Shown: positions 47,883 to 59,345, numbered from the stretch's first letter. The stretch is 64,000 nt of DNA from Luidia sarsii (GCA_949987565.1 OX465115.1:12099520-12163519), one strand, 5' to 3'. Notes: a model not told the origin generated them from the letters alone. Numbers and translations are program-made.

Positions 47883-48448
47883 CAATCGTAGGACTTCCAT
47901 TCCGCGAGGCGAATGGACGTCCTACAATTGTAGGACTTCCATTCCAGGAGGCGAATGGACGTCCTACAATTGTATGACTTCCATTCCGGGAGGCGAATGG
48001 ACGTCCTACAATATTGTAGGACTTCCATTCCAGGAGGCGAATGGACGTCCTACAATTGTAGGACTTCCATTCGGGGAGGCGAATTACAATTGTAGGACGT
48101 CCATTCCGGGAGGCGAATGGACGTCCTACAATATTGTAGGACTTCCATTCCAGGAGGCGAATGGACGTCCTACAATTGCAGGACTTCCATTCCGGGAGGC
48201 GAATGGACGTCCTACAATATTGTAGGACTTCCATTCCGGGAGGCGAATGGACGTCCTACAATTGTAGGACTTCCATTCGGGGAGGCGAATTACAATTGTA
48301 GGACGTCCATTCCGGGAGGCGAATGGACGTCCTACAATTGTAGGACTTCCATTCCGGGAGGCGAATGGACGTCCTACAATTGCAGGACTTCCATTCCGGG
48401 AGGCGAATGGACGGCCTACAATTGTAGGACTTCCATTCCGTGAGGGGA
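47883..48448. repeat. Palindromic 42-bp array, block 3 (about 13 units)
   Basis: Same orientation as block 2, and it also begins with the CGCGAGGC variant. Several units have the enlarged but still symmetrical centre TACAATATTGTA. Two units are shortened to GGCGAATTACAATTGTAGG. A segment of about five units appears to be duplicated within the block. Confidence 0.88.
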
Positions 48449-49035
48449 GTGATTCATGAAATCAATGATAATTGTAAGGGGCTGGTTAAAAATCAAAGAT
48501 TTAATCCACTTTTTAAGCCGAAACGTTAACTTTCCAATTACAGCTGCATGATCCAGTCAAATAGGTGTGTCCCTGCCGTCTTTGATCGCGAAAAAAATGT
48601 CGTAATTTTACTTTAGTCACTCTTTTCTGAAAATAAACATTCAGAATTAACTGTGTGTAATAAATTGTTGCATTCGGGCGCCCCGGTAAATGCCAAACTG
48701 TTACACGGACTATCCAATAGGGACCGGATATCCGGATTCACTTACACTCGCTTAAAAAAAGAAAAGTGACGCCCGATTGACTCGGGTGAAACTGGGACTT
48801 TTTCCCATGCCGGCCAACTCGTATCCGGTTCACATTTTGCACTTAACCGCGAGGATAGAAAAAGGCTGACCGGAAAGAAATCTGACCAGTAAAATGCGGG
48901 TGTTTGTTACAAGTCATCCTCTTCGTATATGAGCAACCGCTGCGAAATCGGTAAGACAATATGTGTCGTGTGTATTATACGGCCTACCGGCACTTACTCA
49001 GTGTATTCGTTAAACGGCAAAGTTTAAAACAAAAA

Positions 49036-49501
49036 TGTGACCCGGCACAGCATAATGAGGAATAACCCCCACTTTTAAGATTTTGAGATTTTCTAATGAT
49101 GTCAAAGAGTATACCTTTAGCTTTCAAATGATATCAAAATTACTTCCGTGTGAACTTGTAAACTTGTAAATAGTACAAGGGGACTTCGCTCGTTCATTTG
49201 GTACCGTACCAGACACAACATAGCAGCGCCATTCTAACTCCTCAAAAGCGGCCATTCAAAAGGCAGGAACTTTAAATTTTCATGAAAACAGTACACAAAC
49301 ACTCCCCCGAAATCCTCGTTTTTCCAACATTTAGATACGGATTTTGGAAAAATCCTTTGGACATAATATCCTCAAATACATTAACTTTCCGAAAATACAA
49401 AAAAAAAAATTATCGAATTGAAAAGATACTTTGACTTCAGGCGTTGTTTACTCAAAAAGTGTTTTGTTGGGATATTCCTCATGTCGCTGTGCCGGGTCAC
49501 A
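49036..49501. mobile_element. TGTGACCCGG MITE, long form, inverted
   Basis: 466 bp with the TGTGACCCGGCACA ends. The interior holds GTACAAGGGGACTTCGCTCG and GATATTATGTCCAAAGGAT-type sequence (inverted here) shared with the copies at 50.05 and 51.36 kb. Confidence 0.8.
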
Positions 49502-50050
49502 AGTGACCTTCGGGCAACAAACAAAAATCCATTGTATTCAGTCACTGTTTATGGACCAACGCCGGTCTAGTTGCTTCAACACCCGCAGTCAATACACTAA
49601 CAATGTATCTTCTCCATTCCGGAGCAGCACAGAACGCACTTTTCCGTGGAGAACAAAATCCGTGTCGATTGCGCGCGAGCAAAAATCCACGCTGTAAGAA
49701 ATCGGATTGAAATTAATATATATATATATATTTTTTTATTAATGCATCGGCAGAGGTGTGCCTTTACCTTTGAAGAAAAAAAAAAGATGAAAGTAAAACG
49801 AGGCCTCGCGGGTGAAAGAATATTTGATTTTGTCAGCAGATTAGCCGAGGTGCTGTCATTTCGAAGGCTGCCGTAACCGAAGACTCCTGCGGCACCTCCT
49901 CCTCCCATCCCCCGTCCCCCCACCTCCACGTCCCGGTCTGCCCTCACCTCCGGCCCCGGCAAAATCCGGCTTCTGTTTCAAGAGTCCGCCCCAAAGCTCG
50001 CCGACCAATCAGAGCAAGCCACACACACACACACATATATAATAATCATA

Positions 50051-50490
50051 TGTGACCCGGCACAGTGACATGAGGAATATCCAACCAAAACACTTTTCGT
50101 GTAAACAACGCCTGAAGTCAAAGTATCTTTTCAATTCGATAATTTCTTTATTTTTTTGGTAATTTCGGAAAGTTAATGTATTGGAGGATATTATGTCCAA
50201 AGGATTTTTCCGAAAACCGTCTCTAAATGTTGAAAAAACGAGGATTGAACATGAAAATGTAAAGTTCCTGCCTTTTTGAATGTCCGCTTTCGAGGAGTTA
50301 GACTGGTGCTGCTATATTGTGTCTGGTGCCAAATGAACGAGCGAAGTCCCCTTGTACTATTTACAACAGAGTTCACACGGAAATAATTTTGATATCATTT
50401 GAAAGCTAATGGTATACTCTTTCACATCATTAGAAAATCTCAAAATATTAAAAGTGGGGGTCATTCCTCACTATGCAGTGCCGGGTCACA
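50051..50490. mobile_element. TGTGACCCGG MITE, long form
   Basis: 440 bp. Same ends; flanked by ATA on the left and TATA on the right, suggesting an AT-rich target. The interior matches the 51.36-kb copy. Confidence 0.8.
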
Positions 50491-50541
50491 TATATATAGC
50501 CAGAGGTAACTGTTTACCTGCTGATTTTGATACTGCAAAAA

Positions 50542-50789
50542 TGTGACCCGGCATAACGACATGAGAAATATCTCACCAAAACACTTATTGAGTAAACAAC
50601 GCCTGAAGTTAAAGTATCTTCACAATTCGATTACAAATCAACTTTTTTTGTATTTTCGGAAATTTTAAGTATTAGAGGATATTATATTTTGATATCATTT
50701 GAAAGCTAATGGTATACTCTTTCACATCATTAGATAACCTCAAAATCTTAAAAGTGGGGTTACTCCTCATTATGCTGTGCTGGGTCACA
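50542..50789. mobile_element. TGTGACCCGG MITE, short form
   Basis: 248 bp. It lies only 51 bp after the previous copy and resembles the 32.04-kb copy in length and interior. Confidence 0.78.
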
Positions 50790-51356
50790 TATGCAAAATA
50801 TATCTCCCTGGTAGTCGCTTAAAAACTGAACACTGAGAATGTATACAAGAACGGAATCTCACTCCCCTTTGTGTTCAGTACGGGGGCTAGAGACAGGATC
50901 AATGGGTTGTTGAATTGGCATAACCTTTCATTGAACGAATGAAATACCGAATAGGACTATTTTAAAGGTCACTCGTCCGCACCTGCACATCTACGGAAGG
51001 CCGATAAAGGTCAAGTGAAAACGAGGAGAAGACGACCACATCATTTTGGGCTCCTAATCATCGCATTTTGGGCGATTCTGATAGAGTATGCGAGACAGAA
51101 CTCGGTACTTTCGTGACTGTCGTCTAGAATAGCACTCGATTCCCCCGAAGCTCTGTTGCAGATCGGACACTCGTAAGATGGGCCATTACGATGAAGTTTT
51201 CATTGACTCAGGCAACATCTTACAAAAAAACCACCCTACCTCAACGTATAAATGCTTATTTGCATTAGTTGTCGTTTTTTGTCTGCCACGAGTGTCTATT
51301 TTGATGGCCACCAGTGTAAGGGTTTAACATTTGTATGAATGTTACAGTAATAATTA

Positions 51357-51807
51357 TGTGACCCGGCACAGCCACATGAGGAATATCCCACCAAAACACT
51401 TTTCGAGTAAACAACGCGTGAAGTCAAAGTATCTTCTCAATTCGATTTTTTTTTGCTTTTTTTGTATTTTCGGAAAGTTAATGTATTGGAGGATATTATG
51501 TCCAAATGATTTTTCCGAAATCCGTCTCTAAATGTTGAAAGAACGAGGATTTCGGGGGAGTGTTTGTGTACTGTTTTCATGTTCCTGCCTTTTTGAAAGG
51601 CCGCTTTCGAGGAGTTAGACTGGTGCTGCTATATTGTGTCTGGTACCAAATGAACGAGCGAAGTCCCCTTGTACTATTTACAACAAAGTTCACACGGAAA
51701 TAATTTTGAAATCATTTGAAAGCTAATGGTATACTCTTTCACATCATTAGAAAATCTCAAAATCTCAAAAGTGGGGGTCATTCCTCATTATGCAGTGCTG
51801 GGTCACA
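51357..51807. mobile_element. TGTGACCCGG MITE, long form
   Basis: 451 bp; right end TGCTGGGTCACA has one change. Immediately followed by a Penelope-like remnant. Confidence 0.8.
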
Positions 51808-52078
51808 TATAGGAAGGTTTGCGGTGACACCAAGGTCTTCTTTCAGAACCAAACCTCTTTTTCAAGAGACCTTATACATGGTCACCGCAAACCTTCCTAT
51901 ATTGATTAACCCACCACGCAAAGCCTAAAGTCTTATTTACAGTAATAAGCAATGAATGTTGCAAACTGCTTATTGGATACAATCTCCTAAATGCAAATAT
52001 CAGAAATAATGGCCTGACGTTTCGATCCTAGCAAGATTTGAGAAAGGTCCTTCCAGGCTCGAAACGTCAGGCCCTCCT
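51808..52078. mobile_element. Two Penelope-like terminal repeat remnants in tandem
   Basis: 51808-51940 is a hairpin remnant of the first family. Its arms carry AGGAAGGTTTGCGGTGACACC and its inverse, and the hammerhead core is deleted. 51955-52078 is a second-family remnant: GTTGCAAACTGCTTATTGG, then GGCCTGACGTTTCG and its inverse CGAAACGTCAGGCC around a motif at 52038-52068 (plus strand). It begins at the end of a TGTGACCCGG MITE and ends next to the 52088-52270 MITE. Confidence 0.58.
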
Positions 52079-52087
52079 AATATCTAA

Positions 52088-52270
52088 CGCAGTGGCTGTT
52101 GTTACGGCAGTCGTCCGTGTGGTTCCCTGACTTCACAGTATTTGTCAGGATATTTAGCTCTTGGAACCAGACTATCAGCTAATAGACTGGTTCAACCAGC
52201 CTGCAATGCTGACGAAATACAATCAAGTCAGGGAACCACACGGACGACTGCCGTAACAACAGCCACTGCG
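52088..52270. mobile_element. MITE with perfect 46-bp inverted ends and 9-bp target duplication
   Basis: Left end 52088-52133 begins CGCAGTGGCTGTTGTTACGG; right end 52225-52270 is its exact inverse. The flanks AATATCTAA (52079-52087) and AATATTTAA (52271-52279) are a 9-bp duplication with one difference. At 183 bp it is non-coding. Long TIRs with a 9-bp duplication suggest a Mutator-like source; that is inference. Confidence 0.82.
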
Positions 52271-52533
52271 AATATTTAAAGAGTGTCAAGAAAATATGTA
52301 GATATTGCCTACTTTGTTTATTATAAACATTAACCCCCTTCATTCATAATGTCCACTATTATGTAAACACATTTTTTCCCCCTGAACTGTTCTGAAGGCC
52401 AAAGCCAGACCAATTACTTCCACAATGATACACCAGTCTCAAATTCAGTCGGTTTACACAAAAAAGGGCGTTAACCTCAACACTTCCTGCATGGAGGTGG
52501 ATTGAGATCACTGACCAAAACACGGAGAGGGGA

Positions 52534-52551
52534 GGGGGGGGGGGGGGGGGG
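52534..52551. repeat. G18 homopolymer run
   Basis: Eighteen consecutive G; other long G runs lie near 12389, 15066, 21530, 21930 and 28171. Confidence 0.9.
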
Positions 52552-52639
52552 TCTTTCCCTGTCATCAACATAATGTACCTTTTACATGTACTTCAAATGG
52601 TCGCTTACTATATCATATATTTTTTTTTACAGTCGCTGT

Positions 52640-52985
52640 TTATATCTGTCAGTCATTCTCTTTCTACTGCTCGTCTGCAGCTCTCTATCTCTTTCCGTTT
52701 CTACCCATGCCTCCTTAACTCTCCCCCTCTATTTTCCTCTCCCTTTCTCTCCATCTCGCGATCTCGTTTCCTTCATTTTCTCCCCTCTCCTTCTCTCTCT
52801 CTCCCTCCCCTCTCTCTTTCTCCCTCTCACCATCTAATTTTGTCTCTCTCTCTCTCCCTTCCAATCTGTCTCCCCTTCCCTCTATATACCCTCTCTTCTC
52901 CCCCTCGTTTTCCCATGTCCCCCTCTCTCTCTCCCTCCCTCCCTCCCTCCCTCCCTCTCTGTCTCTCGCCCCTGGTCAGTTCACT
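52640..52985. repeat. CT-rich tract
   Basis: CTCTCTCCCTCCCTCCC units on the plus strand. Confidence 0.88.
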
Positions 52986-53699
52986 TTTCGACGCGAAGGG
53001 AGGGAGGGAGGGGGGGGCACGATTCGCCTGACTTGTACAAGTCTGAATTATTCATAACTGTATGGGAAACAATAGCAGAGGACCGTGTCTTGGGTTGCTC
53101 ACCTCGGGAAAGAAACTACCTCGAATTTCCTGCCACAGCCAGAATCTAACTGAAACCCACCCCGCGGCATGGCATCGGACTTGGGCAGTTGAGGAAAGAA
53201 AACTGCTAAATATGATCAGTGGAAGCGACACGCTCTGAATAACGTTTTCTTAAATATAAAACAAGAAGTAATAGGATCTAAAAGTGGGTGACTGGCGTTT
53301 TTAGACGCGACAAATTGTGAGGTGAGTTGCTCACTTTTTTTTTCGGGTCTAGTCGTCTCGATCGGAGAGTCTTTCCCCCCCCCCCTCTGTTTTCTGCGGA
53401 TGGTTTTCCCGTTCTGAGATGGAGATGGACGCTTCAAGATGTGGCTTCCCCTTTTTACAGCAAGCTGAAGATCCTGAAAAAAAACCCTCACACGTCTTAG
53501 AGAGGCCAGGCCAGGCTGTATGCCCGGGTAGTTACATGCACCGTAAACGCCCGCAGACCAACGTTTTAACGAGTTTTTTGTCTACCCTTTTATCGCCGCT
53601 GATGCAAGATTTAAGATTCTGTTTTCGTTTCCTCCCAGATGCCCGCTAGAATGGCAACAAAAATAAAACACTTCACAGCTACAGTATTGTAGCGCCTAT

Positions 53700-54217
53700 G
53701 GCTCTCATGCCAAGAGAGAGGTACTGCGACATAGAGAGAGAGAAACAAAAAAATGAGCGACAGGAAGAGAGGACGATAGAAACAGAGTGACAGGGAGAGA
53801 CAGTGGCAAAGAGTTAAAGAAAGTGACGAGAACAAGAGGGAAATAGAGGGAGGACAGACAGAGAACAGATAGAACAGACAGAGAAAGAACAAAACAAAAT
53901 AAAGGAGATGGTGGAGAGATAGGGAGGGTGCTAGAGACACAGAGACAGGGGGAGAAGGAGCACAAGAGACAGATGAGAGAGACACAGAGACGGAGAGAGA
54001 CAGAAACAGACCAGAGACAAAGAGAGACAGAAACAGACCAAAGACAGAGAAGCAGGGAGAGATACAGAGACATAGTGTAGAGTAGAAACATTATAGTGAC
54101 AGAGAGATACAAAAAATGACCAAAGGATGCATAGGGACAGAGAGAGAGACATAATGAGACATAGGTACAGAGAGAGAGACGTATGGAGAAAGACAACGGG
54201 AGAGAGAGAGAGAGTTA

Positions 54218-54272
<55 letters not shown>

Positions 54273-54276
54273 CGGG

Positions 54277-54312
<36 letters not shown>

Positions 54313-54315
54313 TTA

Positions 54316-54371
<56 letters not shown>

Positions 54372-54373
54372 GA

Positions 54374-54406
<33 letters not shown>

Positions 54407-54408
54407 TT

Positions 54409-54446
<38 letters not shown>

Positions 54447-54451
54447 TTAGA

Positions 54452-54536
<85 letters not shown>

Positions 54537-55120
54537 GAGGGAGAGAGGTAGAGAGAAAGAGGTGGAGAGCGTGAGAGAGACATAGAAATGGGAGAGAGAG
54601 AAAGAGAGGGGGAGAAAGAGATAGAGAGAGGTAGAGAGCGAGAGAGAGAAAGAGACAGAGAGAGAGAGAAAGAGAGAGAGATGGAGAGCATGAGAGAGAC
54701 AGACAAAGAAAGGGAGAGAGAGGGGAGAGGGAGAGGGAGAAAAGAGAGGGTAAAGAGAGAGAGTTTGGGAGAGAGACGAAGGGAGAGAGAGGGAGAGGGA
54801 GAGGGATGGAGAGAGAGGAATAGAGAGGGAGAACGAGAGAGGGAGAAAGAGAGAGAGAGAGGTGAAGAGAGTCAGAAACAGAGACAGACGAGGAGAGTTC
54901 AGAAAGAGACAGCATGAGGGAAAGAGAGAGAAGCAATTGAGAGAGAGGAAGAGAAGGTAAGAGGGAGCAAGATACAAAACAGCGGCAAAGACACAGAAAG
55001 ACATAGAGACAGACATACATAAAGACAAAGCGTGATGACGAGAGAGTGACACAGAAATGAAACCCCATCCCCAGTAAAGAGACAGCAGAAAAGCATCAAG
55101 AGAACGAGAAAGAGAGGGAG
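53700..55120. repeat. 1.4-kb GA-rich tract with pure (GA)n core
   Basis: GAGACAGA units lead into nearly pure GA from about 54190 to 54540, then GAGAGGTGGAGAGCGTGAG units like those at 39.6 kb. All frames are Ser/Leu or Arg/Glu artefacts. Confidence 0.93.
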
Positions 55121-56384
55121 GAGGAGTGTGCAAAAACTGTCACCGCAAGTACAACAATCCGGAGCGAAAAAATGGTTTTCCCTGTTCTGTTCGTGCACTC
55201 TGCAGCCCGATGAGGCTGCGCCGCGTACACCGCAGTAAGATCGGCATCTTGTGTGGTTTTTTCCCCGCCCCTATATCCTCTTGGCCGCCAAGACTGTGGC
55301 TCTGACAACGAGATAGAAGCCCAAACCGCCTATTCATCATTCTCTGTCGTCGAGGCGCTGCCATCCTCCACTTGAGGCGTAACTCTAGCCAAAAACCAAT
55401 TTAGCGCTGTTACTTAATCCGGTATTATATCCACTTTTTTTCTGCCGCCATAAAATAAGTAAAAAAAACACACCCAAAGTCCACACACGCAGCAAACATT
55501 TAATGCCTGACAATAGTTCGGCAGTCTTTCCACACTTTTTTTTTTTAATAATCATCGGGAGGATACTATATCAGAGACCTGGGATTTTGATTATTTTTCC
55601 CTTTTCTTTTTTCGAAGCGGATCGAAAGGGTGCTGGAAAATTAACGTTAGGCTTTTTGCACAGCCAGCGAAACGTAATTGTTTCTTCCTTTTTGTTAAAC
55701 GGTGAGCGTTTAGTGACGCGTGTTTTGATAGCGATAATGGAGTGGTTTTGAAGGATTGGCCTGTGTATGGGGCGGGGGTGGGGTTGGGGGACGGGGGGCA
55801 GGGTTGGGGACGGGGGGGGCAGGAGAGATTGGGCGGGAGTGATTAGTCCCGGCTGGTCGGGGCTGCGTCGGACGTCCACTTGGCCACGGGGTCTCGAGGC
55901 ACGGGGTCCACACGATGACCCTTCGCGGATCGCATGCAAGCGTATTCAAGGGAACTCTCGCACCGCTATTATATGCATCGTCCAATCCATCCGTTCGATT
56001 GGGGGGAATCATGACGATTTAACCAACGCAGGATCCGGACCCGAGCCGCTGGTTTGACGCGACCAGCTCGCTACCACCTATAGGGGCATTCCTGATGGTC
56101 TATTCTCTTCAATGGCGGCGAGGGAAGACATTGGAAACTGAACTTCAAGAGATGAATGGTGTACTCTGCCCCTCGTTCATGCCTCTTTTAAAAGTTGTAT
56201 CTTTCCCTCGTTATTTGGATCAGGTCTCTGCATTTTGAAATGTAATGGTGTCAGCAGATATGACCGGGGAATGTTTTGAGAACTAAGCCAAATCTAGCAT
56301 GGATTCAGACCCGCCCCTTTTCCACTCTATGGGCTCAGCATTTCCATTCAGTGATCCTTCTCTGTTCTGGGGATAAGTTACCCG
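55121..56384. other. Unique sequence, no gene supported
   Basis: GC-rich G-run patch at 55770-55830 and a CpG-rich patch to 56050. No domain-like frame. Confidence 0.35.
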
Positions 56385-57558
56385 AATCCGAGTCACACTC
56401 TACCTTTAGACCCCCACCCTGCTCCGCTCAAAAGAGAACTGACCCGAATCCGGGTCAGGATCTTCCTTTAGACCCCCACCCTGCTCCGCTCAAAGGAGAA
56501 CTGACCCGAATCCGGGTTAGACTCTTCCTTTAGACCCCCACCCTGCTCCGCTCAAAGAAGAACTGACCCAAATCTGGGTTAGACTCTTCCTTTAGACCCC
56601 CACCCTGCTCCTCTCAAAGGAGAACTGACCAGAATCCGGGTCGGGATCTTCCTTTAGACCCCCATCCTTCTCCGCTAAAAGGAGAACTGACCCGAATCTG
56701 GGTTAGACTCTTCCTTTGGACACCCACCCTGCTCTGCTCACAGGAGAACTGACCCGAATCTGGGTTATAGACTCTTCCTTTAGACCCCCACCCTGCTCCG
56801 CTCAAAGGAGAACTGACACGAATCTGGGTTAGACTCTTCCTTTAGATCCCCACCCTGCTCCGCTCAAAGAAGAACTGACCCGAATCTGGGTTATAGACTC
56901 TTCCTTTAGACCCCCACCCTGCTCCGCTCAAAGGAGAACTGACCCGAATCTGGGTTAGACTCTTCCTTTAGACCCCCACCCTGCTCCGCTCAAAGGAGAA
57001 CTGACCCGAATATGGGTTAGACTTTTCCTTTAGACCCCCACCCTGCTCCGCTCAAAGGAGAACTGACCCGAATATGGGTTAGACTTTTCCTTTAGGCCCC
57101 CACCCTGCTCCGCTCAAAGGAGAACTGACCCGAATATGGGTTAGAATCTTCCTTTAGAACCTCACCCTGCTCCGCTCAAAGGAGAACTGACCCGAATCCG
57201 GGTCGGGATCTTCCTTTAGACCCCCACCCTGCTCCGCTCAAAGGAGAACTGACCCGAATCTGGGTTAGACTCTTCCTTTGGACACCCACCCTGCTCCTCT
57301 CAAAGGAGAACTGACCCGAATCCGGGTCAGGATCTTCCTTTAGACCCAATCCGACTCCGCTCAAAGGAAAACTGACCCGAATCTGGGTTAGACTCTTCCT
57401 TTAGACCCCCACTCTGCTCCGCTAAAAGGAGAACTGACCCGAATCTGGGTTAGACTCTTCCTTTAGACCCCCACCCTGCTCCGCTCAAAGGAGAACTGAC
57501 CCGAATCTGGGTTAGACTCTTCCTTTAGACCCCCACCCTGCTCCGCTCAAAGGAGAAC
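56385..57558. repeat. 62-bp minisatellite, about 19 copies
   Basis: The unit begins GACCCGAATCTGGGTTAGAC and goes on through TCTTCCTTTAGACCCCCACC, CTGCTCCGCTCAAAGGAGAA and CT. Copies differ by single bases and small insertions (GGGTTATAGAC). CAAAGGAGAAC recurs once more at 57591, beyond the array. The period is not a multiple of three, so a coding role is unlikely. Confidence 0.92.
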
Positions 57559-58006
57559 ACGACGTTTTAGAGGCTCCCCGTCACGCTCATCAAAGGAGAA
57601 CAACCAGGCGCGCGTTGCGCTCGTAAACCGAGACCAAAAAATCCACGAATCGACCGCGACAATCTGACGGATTTCTCCCACCCGTGAATTTCTAAAAAGC
57701 CGACGCTCTTTCCGAACCACCTGCCCTTGACGACGGCTCGAATTCAGAGGCCAAGAGGGGATTTGCCTCTCCTTTTTTGTGCCGGAAAATGGATTCCTCA
57801 TAGACGGATCTCCTGAGGAGTCTTTGGGGAAAACACATCCCGCCCCGAGGGGCGTTTGCAGAGGACGAATCGTTGGCACACGATAACTGGCCAGATTTCA
57901 ATCGATGCGATCGGTGGGTAAATAAAATTACGCTGCTGTTTTCTGGTAAAAAGGGATGTTCTTGCCTCGTTGGCGATTGATTTCTGGAGTTCCCCCCAAG
58001 GACGGA
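57559..58006. other. CpG-rich unique sequence after the 62-bp array
   Basis: A 110-codon minus frame (57547-57879) has no recognised domain and begins within the array edge. Not called as a gene. Confidence 0.35.
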
Positions 58007-58120
58007 GGAGAAGAAGAAGAAGAAGAAGAAGAAGAAGAAGACGAAGAAGAAGAAGAAGAAGAAGAAGAAGAAGGAGAAGAAGAAGAAGAAGAAGAAGTAG
58101 AAGAAGAAGAAGAAGAAGAC
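58007..58120. repeat. (GAA)n microsatellite at the LINE 3' junction
   Basis: About 110 bp of nearly pure GAA on the plus strand (TTC on the LINE strand), ending exactly where the LINE tail begins. Translations as poly-Glu, poly-Arg or poly-Ser are artefacts. Confidence 0.9.
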
Positions 58121-59005
58121 TTTTTCAAAAGGAGAACTTTATTTCAATCTTTTGAAAATAACAAAAACAAAACAAACCAAAATAAACAATATTTACAAGT
58201 AAGACTTGAAAATAATCAACTAAATAAATGAATATAACAAAATTAAACAATAAACATAGGACAGAAATCATATGTATAATAGCGAAACATATATGAGAGA
58301 TGTTTTGTAATACAAAATATAGTCAGTTTAAGGGGAGTTGTCAAAGTAAAGTAATCGAAAATAAACCGGTGATGCGACAGATCTTTCCAGGAGCAGAGGT
58401 ATAACACCATGTCTCGCTTACGCGAGCTGCTACTCCTAAGAAAGAAAGTCACAATGGTTTAATTTTCATTAAACAAAGGTCCACAAGGGAAAAGCAAGTA
58501 AAGAGATTTGACAGAAGAGAGAAAGGATAGAACTGATTAAGCTAACCACGTCAACGTATTATCCTCTAGGATACGAAAGAAAATAGAGTCTAGAGGCCAT
58601 TTGCAGAGAAACGTTGAAATGTTATCACATTGACGGTAGAAGGTGAATTCAAAAAAAATCTTTGTGCGAAGGCGGTGAATCCAGATGAGAAGAGGGTCAG
58701 AAAATTTACAAGTACGACATAACCAGTAGCTAACATTTTTCAAACTAATGATTAAATAATTTGCTACGTGAACGGCCTCCCGGTTACGACGCTTAGCATG
58801 TGGAATTAGAGCCCAGTAGATGTCGAAATCTTGACTCAGGTCTGGAAGAAGACGACAGAGAAGCTGATGAAGGCGATTTAGAGCTGGCTGGATGGAAGGG
58901 CAGACAACGAAGAGATGGGTTATCGTGCCGTCCTCTCCACACCATCCACAACAAGATGGTATCGTTGGGTTTAGGTGATGTAGCACTTGAAGAGAGGGTA
59001 TAACA
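58121..59005 (-). mobile_element. LINE 3' fragment inserted in a (TTC)n microsatellite
   Basis: The LINE tail on the minus strand runs from about 59005 (5' truncation) to about 58121 (3' end). It includes the ORF2 C-terminus and about 400 bp of 3'UTR. An AATAAA lies at 58138-58143 (minus strand), about 20 nt before the junction with (TTC)n. GAA repeats flank both sides on the plus strand (58007-58120 and 59009-59345). Insertion into a pre-existing TTC array or TTC-tailed retrotransposition would both give this layout. Confidence 0.66.
58537..59005 (-). pseudogene. C-terminal end of a LINE (non-LTR retrotransposon) ORF2, 5' truncated
   Basis: The minus-strand frame from about 59005 to a stop near 58537 encodes about 155 residues. 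Near its start it has the zinc-knuckle typical of the C-terminus of many non-LTR reverse transcriptases (zf-RVT): C-GW-C-GEDGTIT-H-LFVV-C, spacing C-x2-C-x7-H-x4-C. Basic and aromatic helices follow, including ANYLIISLKNVSYW and PLLIWIHRLRTKIFFEF, as usual in these tails. Reverse transcriptase and endonuclease regions are absent, so this is a typical 5'-truncated insertion. The frame is open to its natural stop, which suggests a fairly recent copy. It lies inside a GAA/TTC microsatellite, and a shorter related copy lies at 59346-59590. By structure the Tx1/L1 or a neighbouring clade is possible, but the clade is not proven. Confidence 0.72.
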
Positions 59006-59008
59006 TAT

Positions 59009-59345
59009 AAGAAGAAGAAGACGAAGAAGAGGAAGACGAAGAGATGGAGAAGAAGAAGGAGAAGATGAATAGGAAGAAGAAAAAGAAGAGGAAGAAGAGG
59101 AAGAAGAGGAAGAAGAGGAAGAAGAGGAAGAAGAGGAAGACGAGGAAGAAGAAAAAGATGAAGAAGAGGAAGAAGAGGAAGAAAAGGAAGAAGAGGAAAA
59201 AGAGGAAGACGAGGAAGAAGAAAAAGATAAAGAAGAGGAAGAAGAGGAAAAAAAGGAAGAAGAGGAAGAAGAGGAAGAAAAGGAAGAAGAGGTAAAAAAG
59301 GAAGAAGAGGAAGAAAAGGAAAAAGAAGAAGAAGAGGAAAAAGCT
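59009..59345. repeat. (GAA/GAG)n microsatellite between the two LINE copies
   Basis: A 340-bp array of GAAGAAGAG-type units with scattered GAC and AAA variants. It lies between the 5' edge of LINE copy 1 and the 3' edge of LINE copy 2. Confidence 0.9.

Noticed and set aside
46595..48443. Possible CRISPR array or repeat protein (frames with GRPTIVGLPFREAN repeats)
   Set aside because: Units are contiguous palindromes with a constant 8-bp spacer rather than unique spacers, the host is eukaryotic, and the frames are open only because 42 is a multiple of three.
48505..48540. Hammerhead motif at CCGAAACGTTAAC
   Set aside because: No CUGANGA-like segment or stem II precedes it.
57547..57879. 110-codon minus-strand frame as a gene
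   Set aside because: It runs into the edge of the 62-bp array and shows no recognisable domain; kept only as a note.
57970..58155. Poly-Arg, poly-Glu or poly-Ser proteins
   Set aside because: Translations of a GAA microsatellite.
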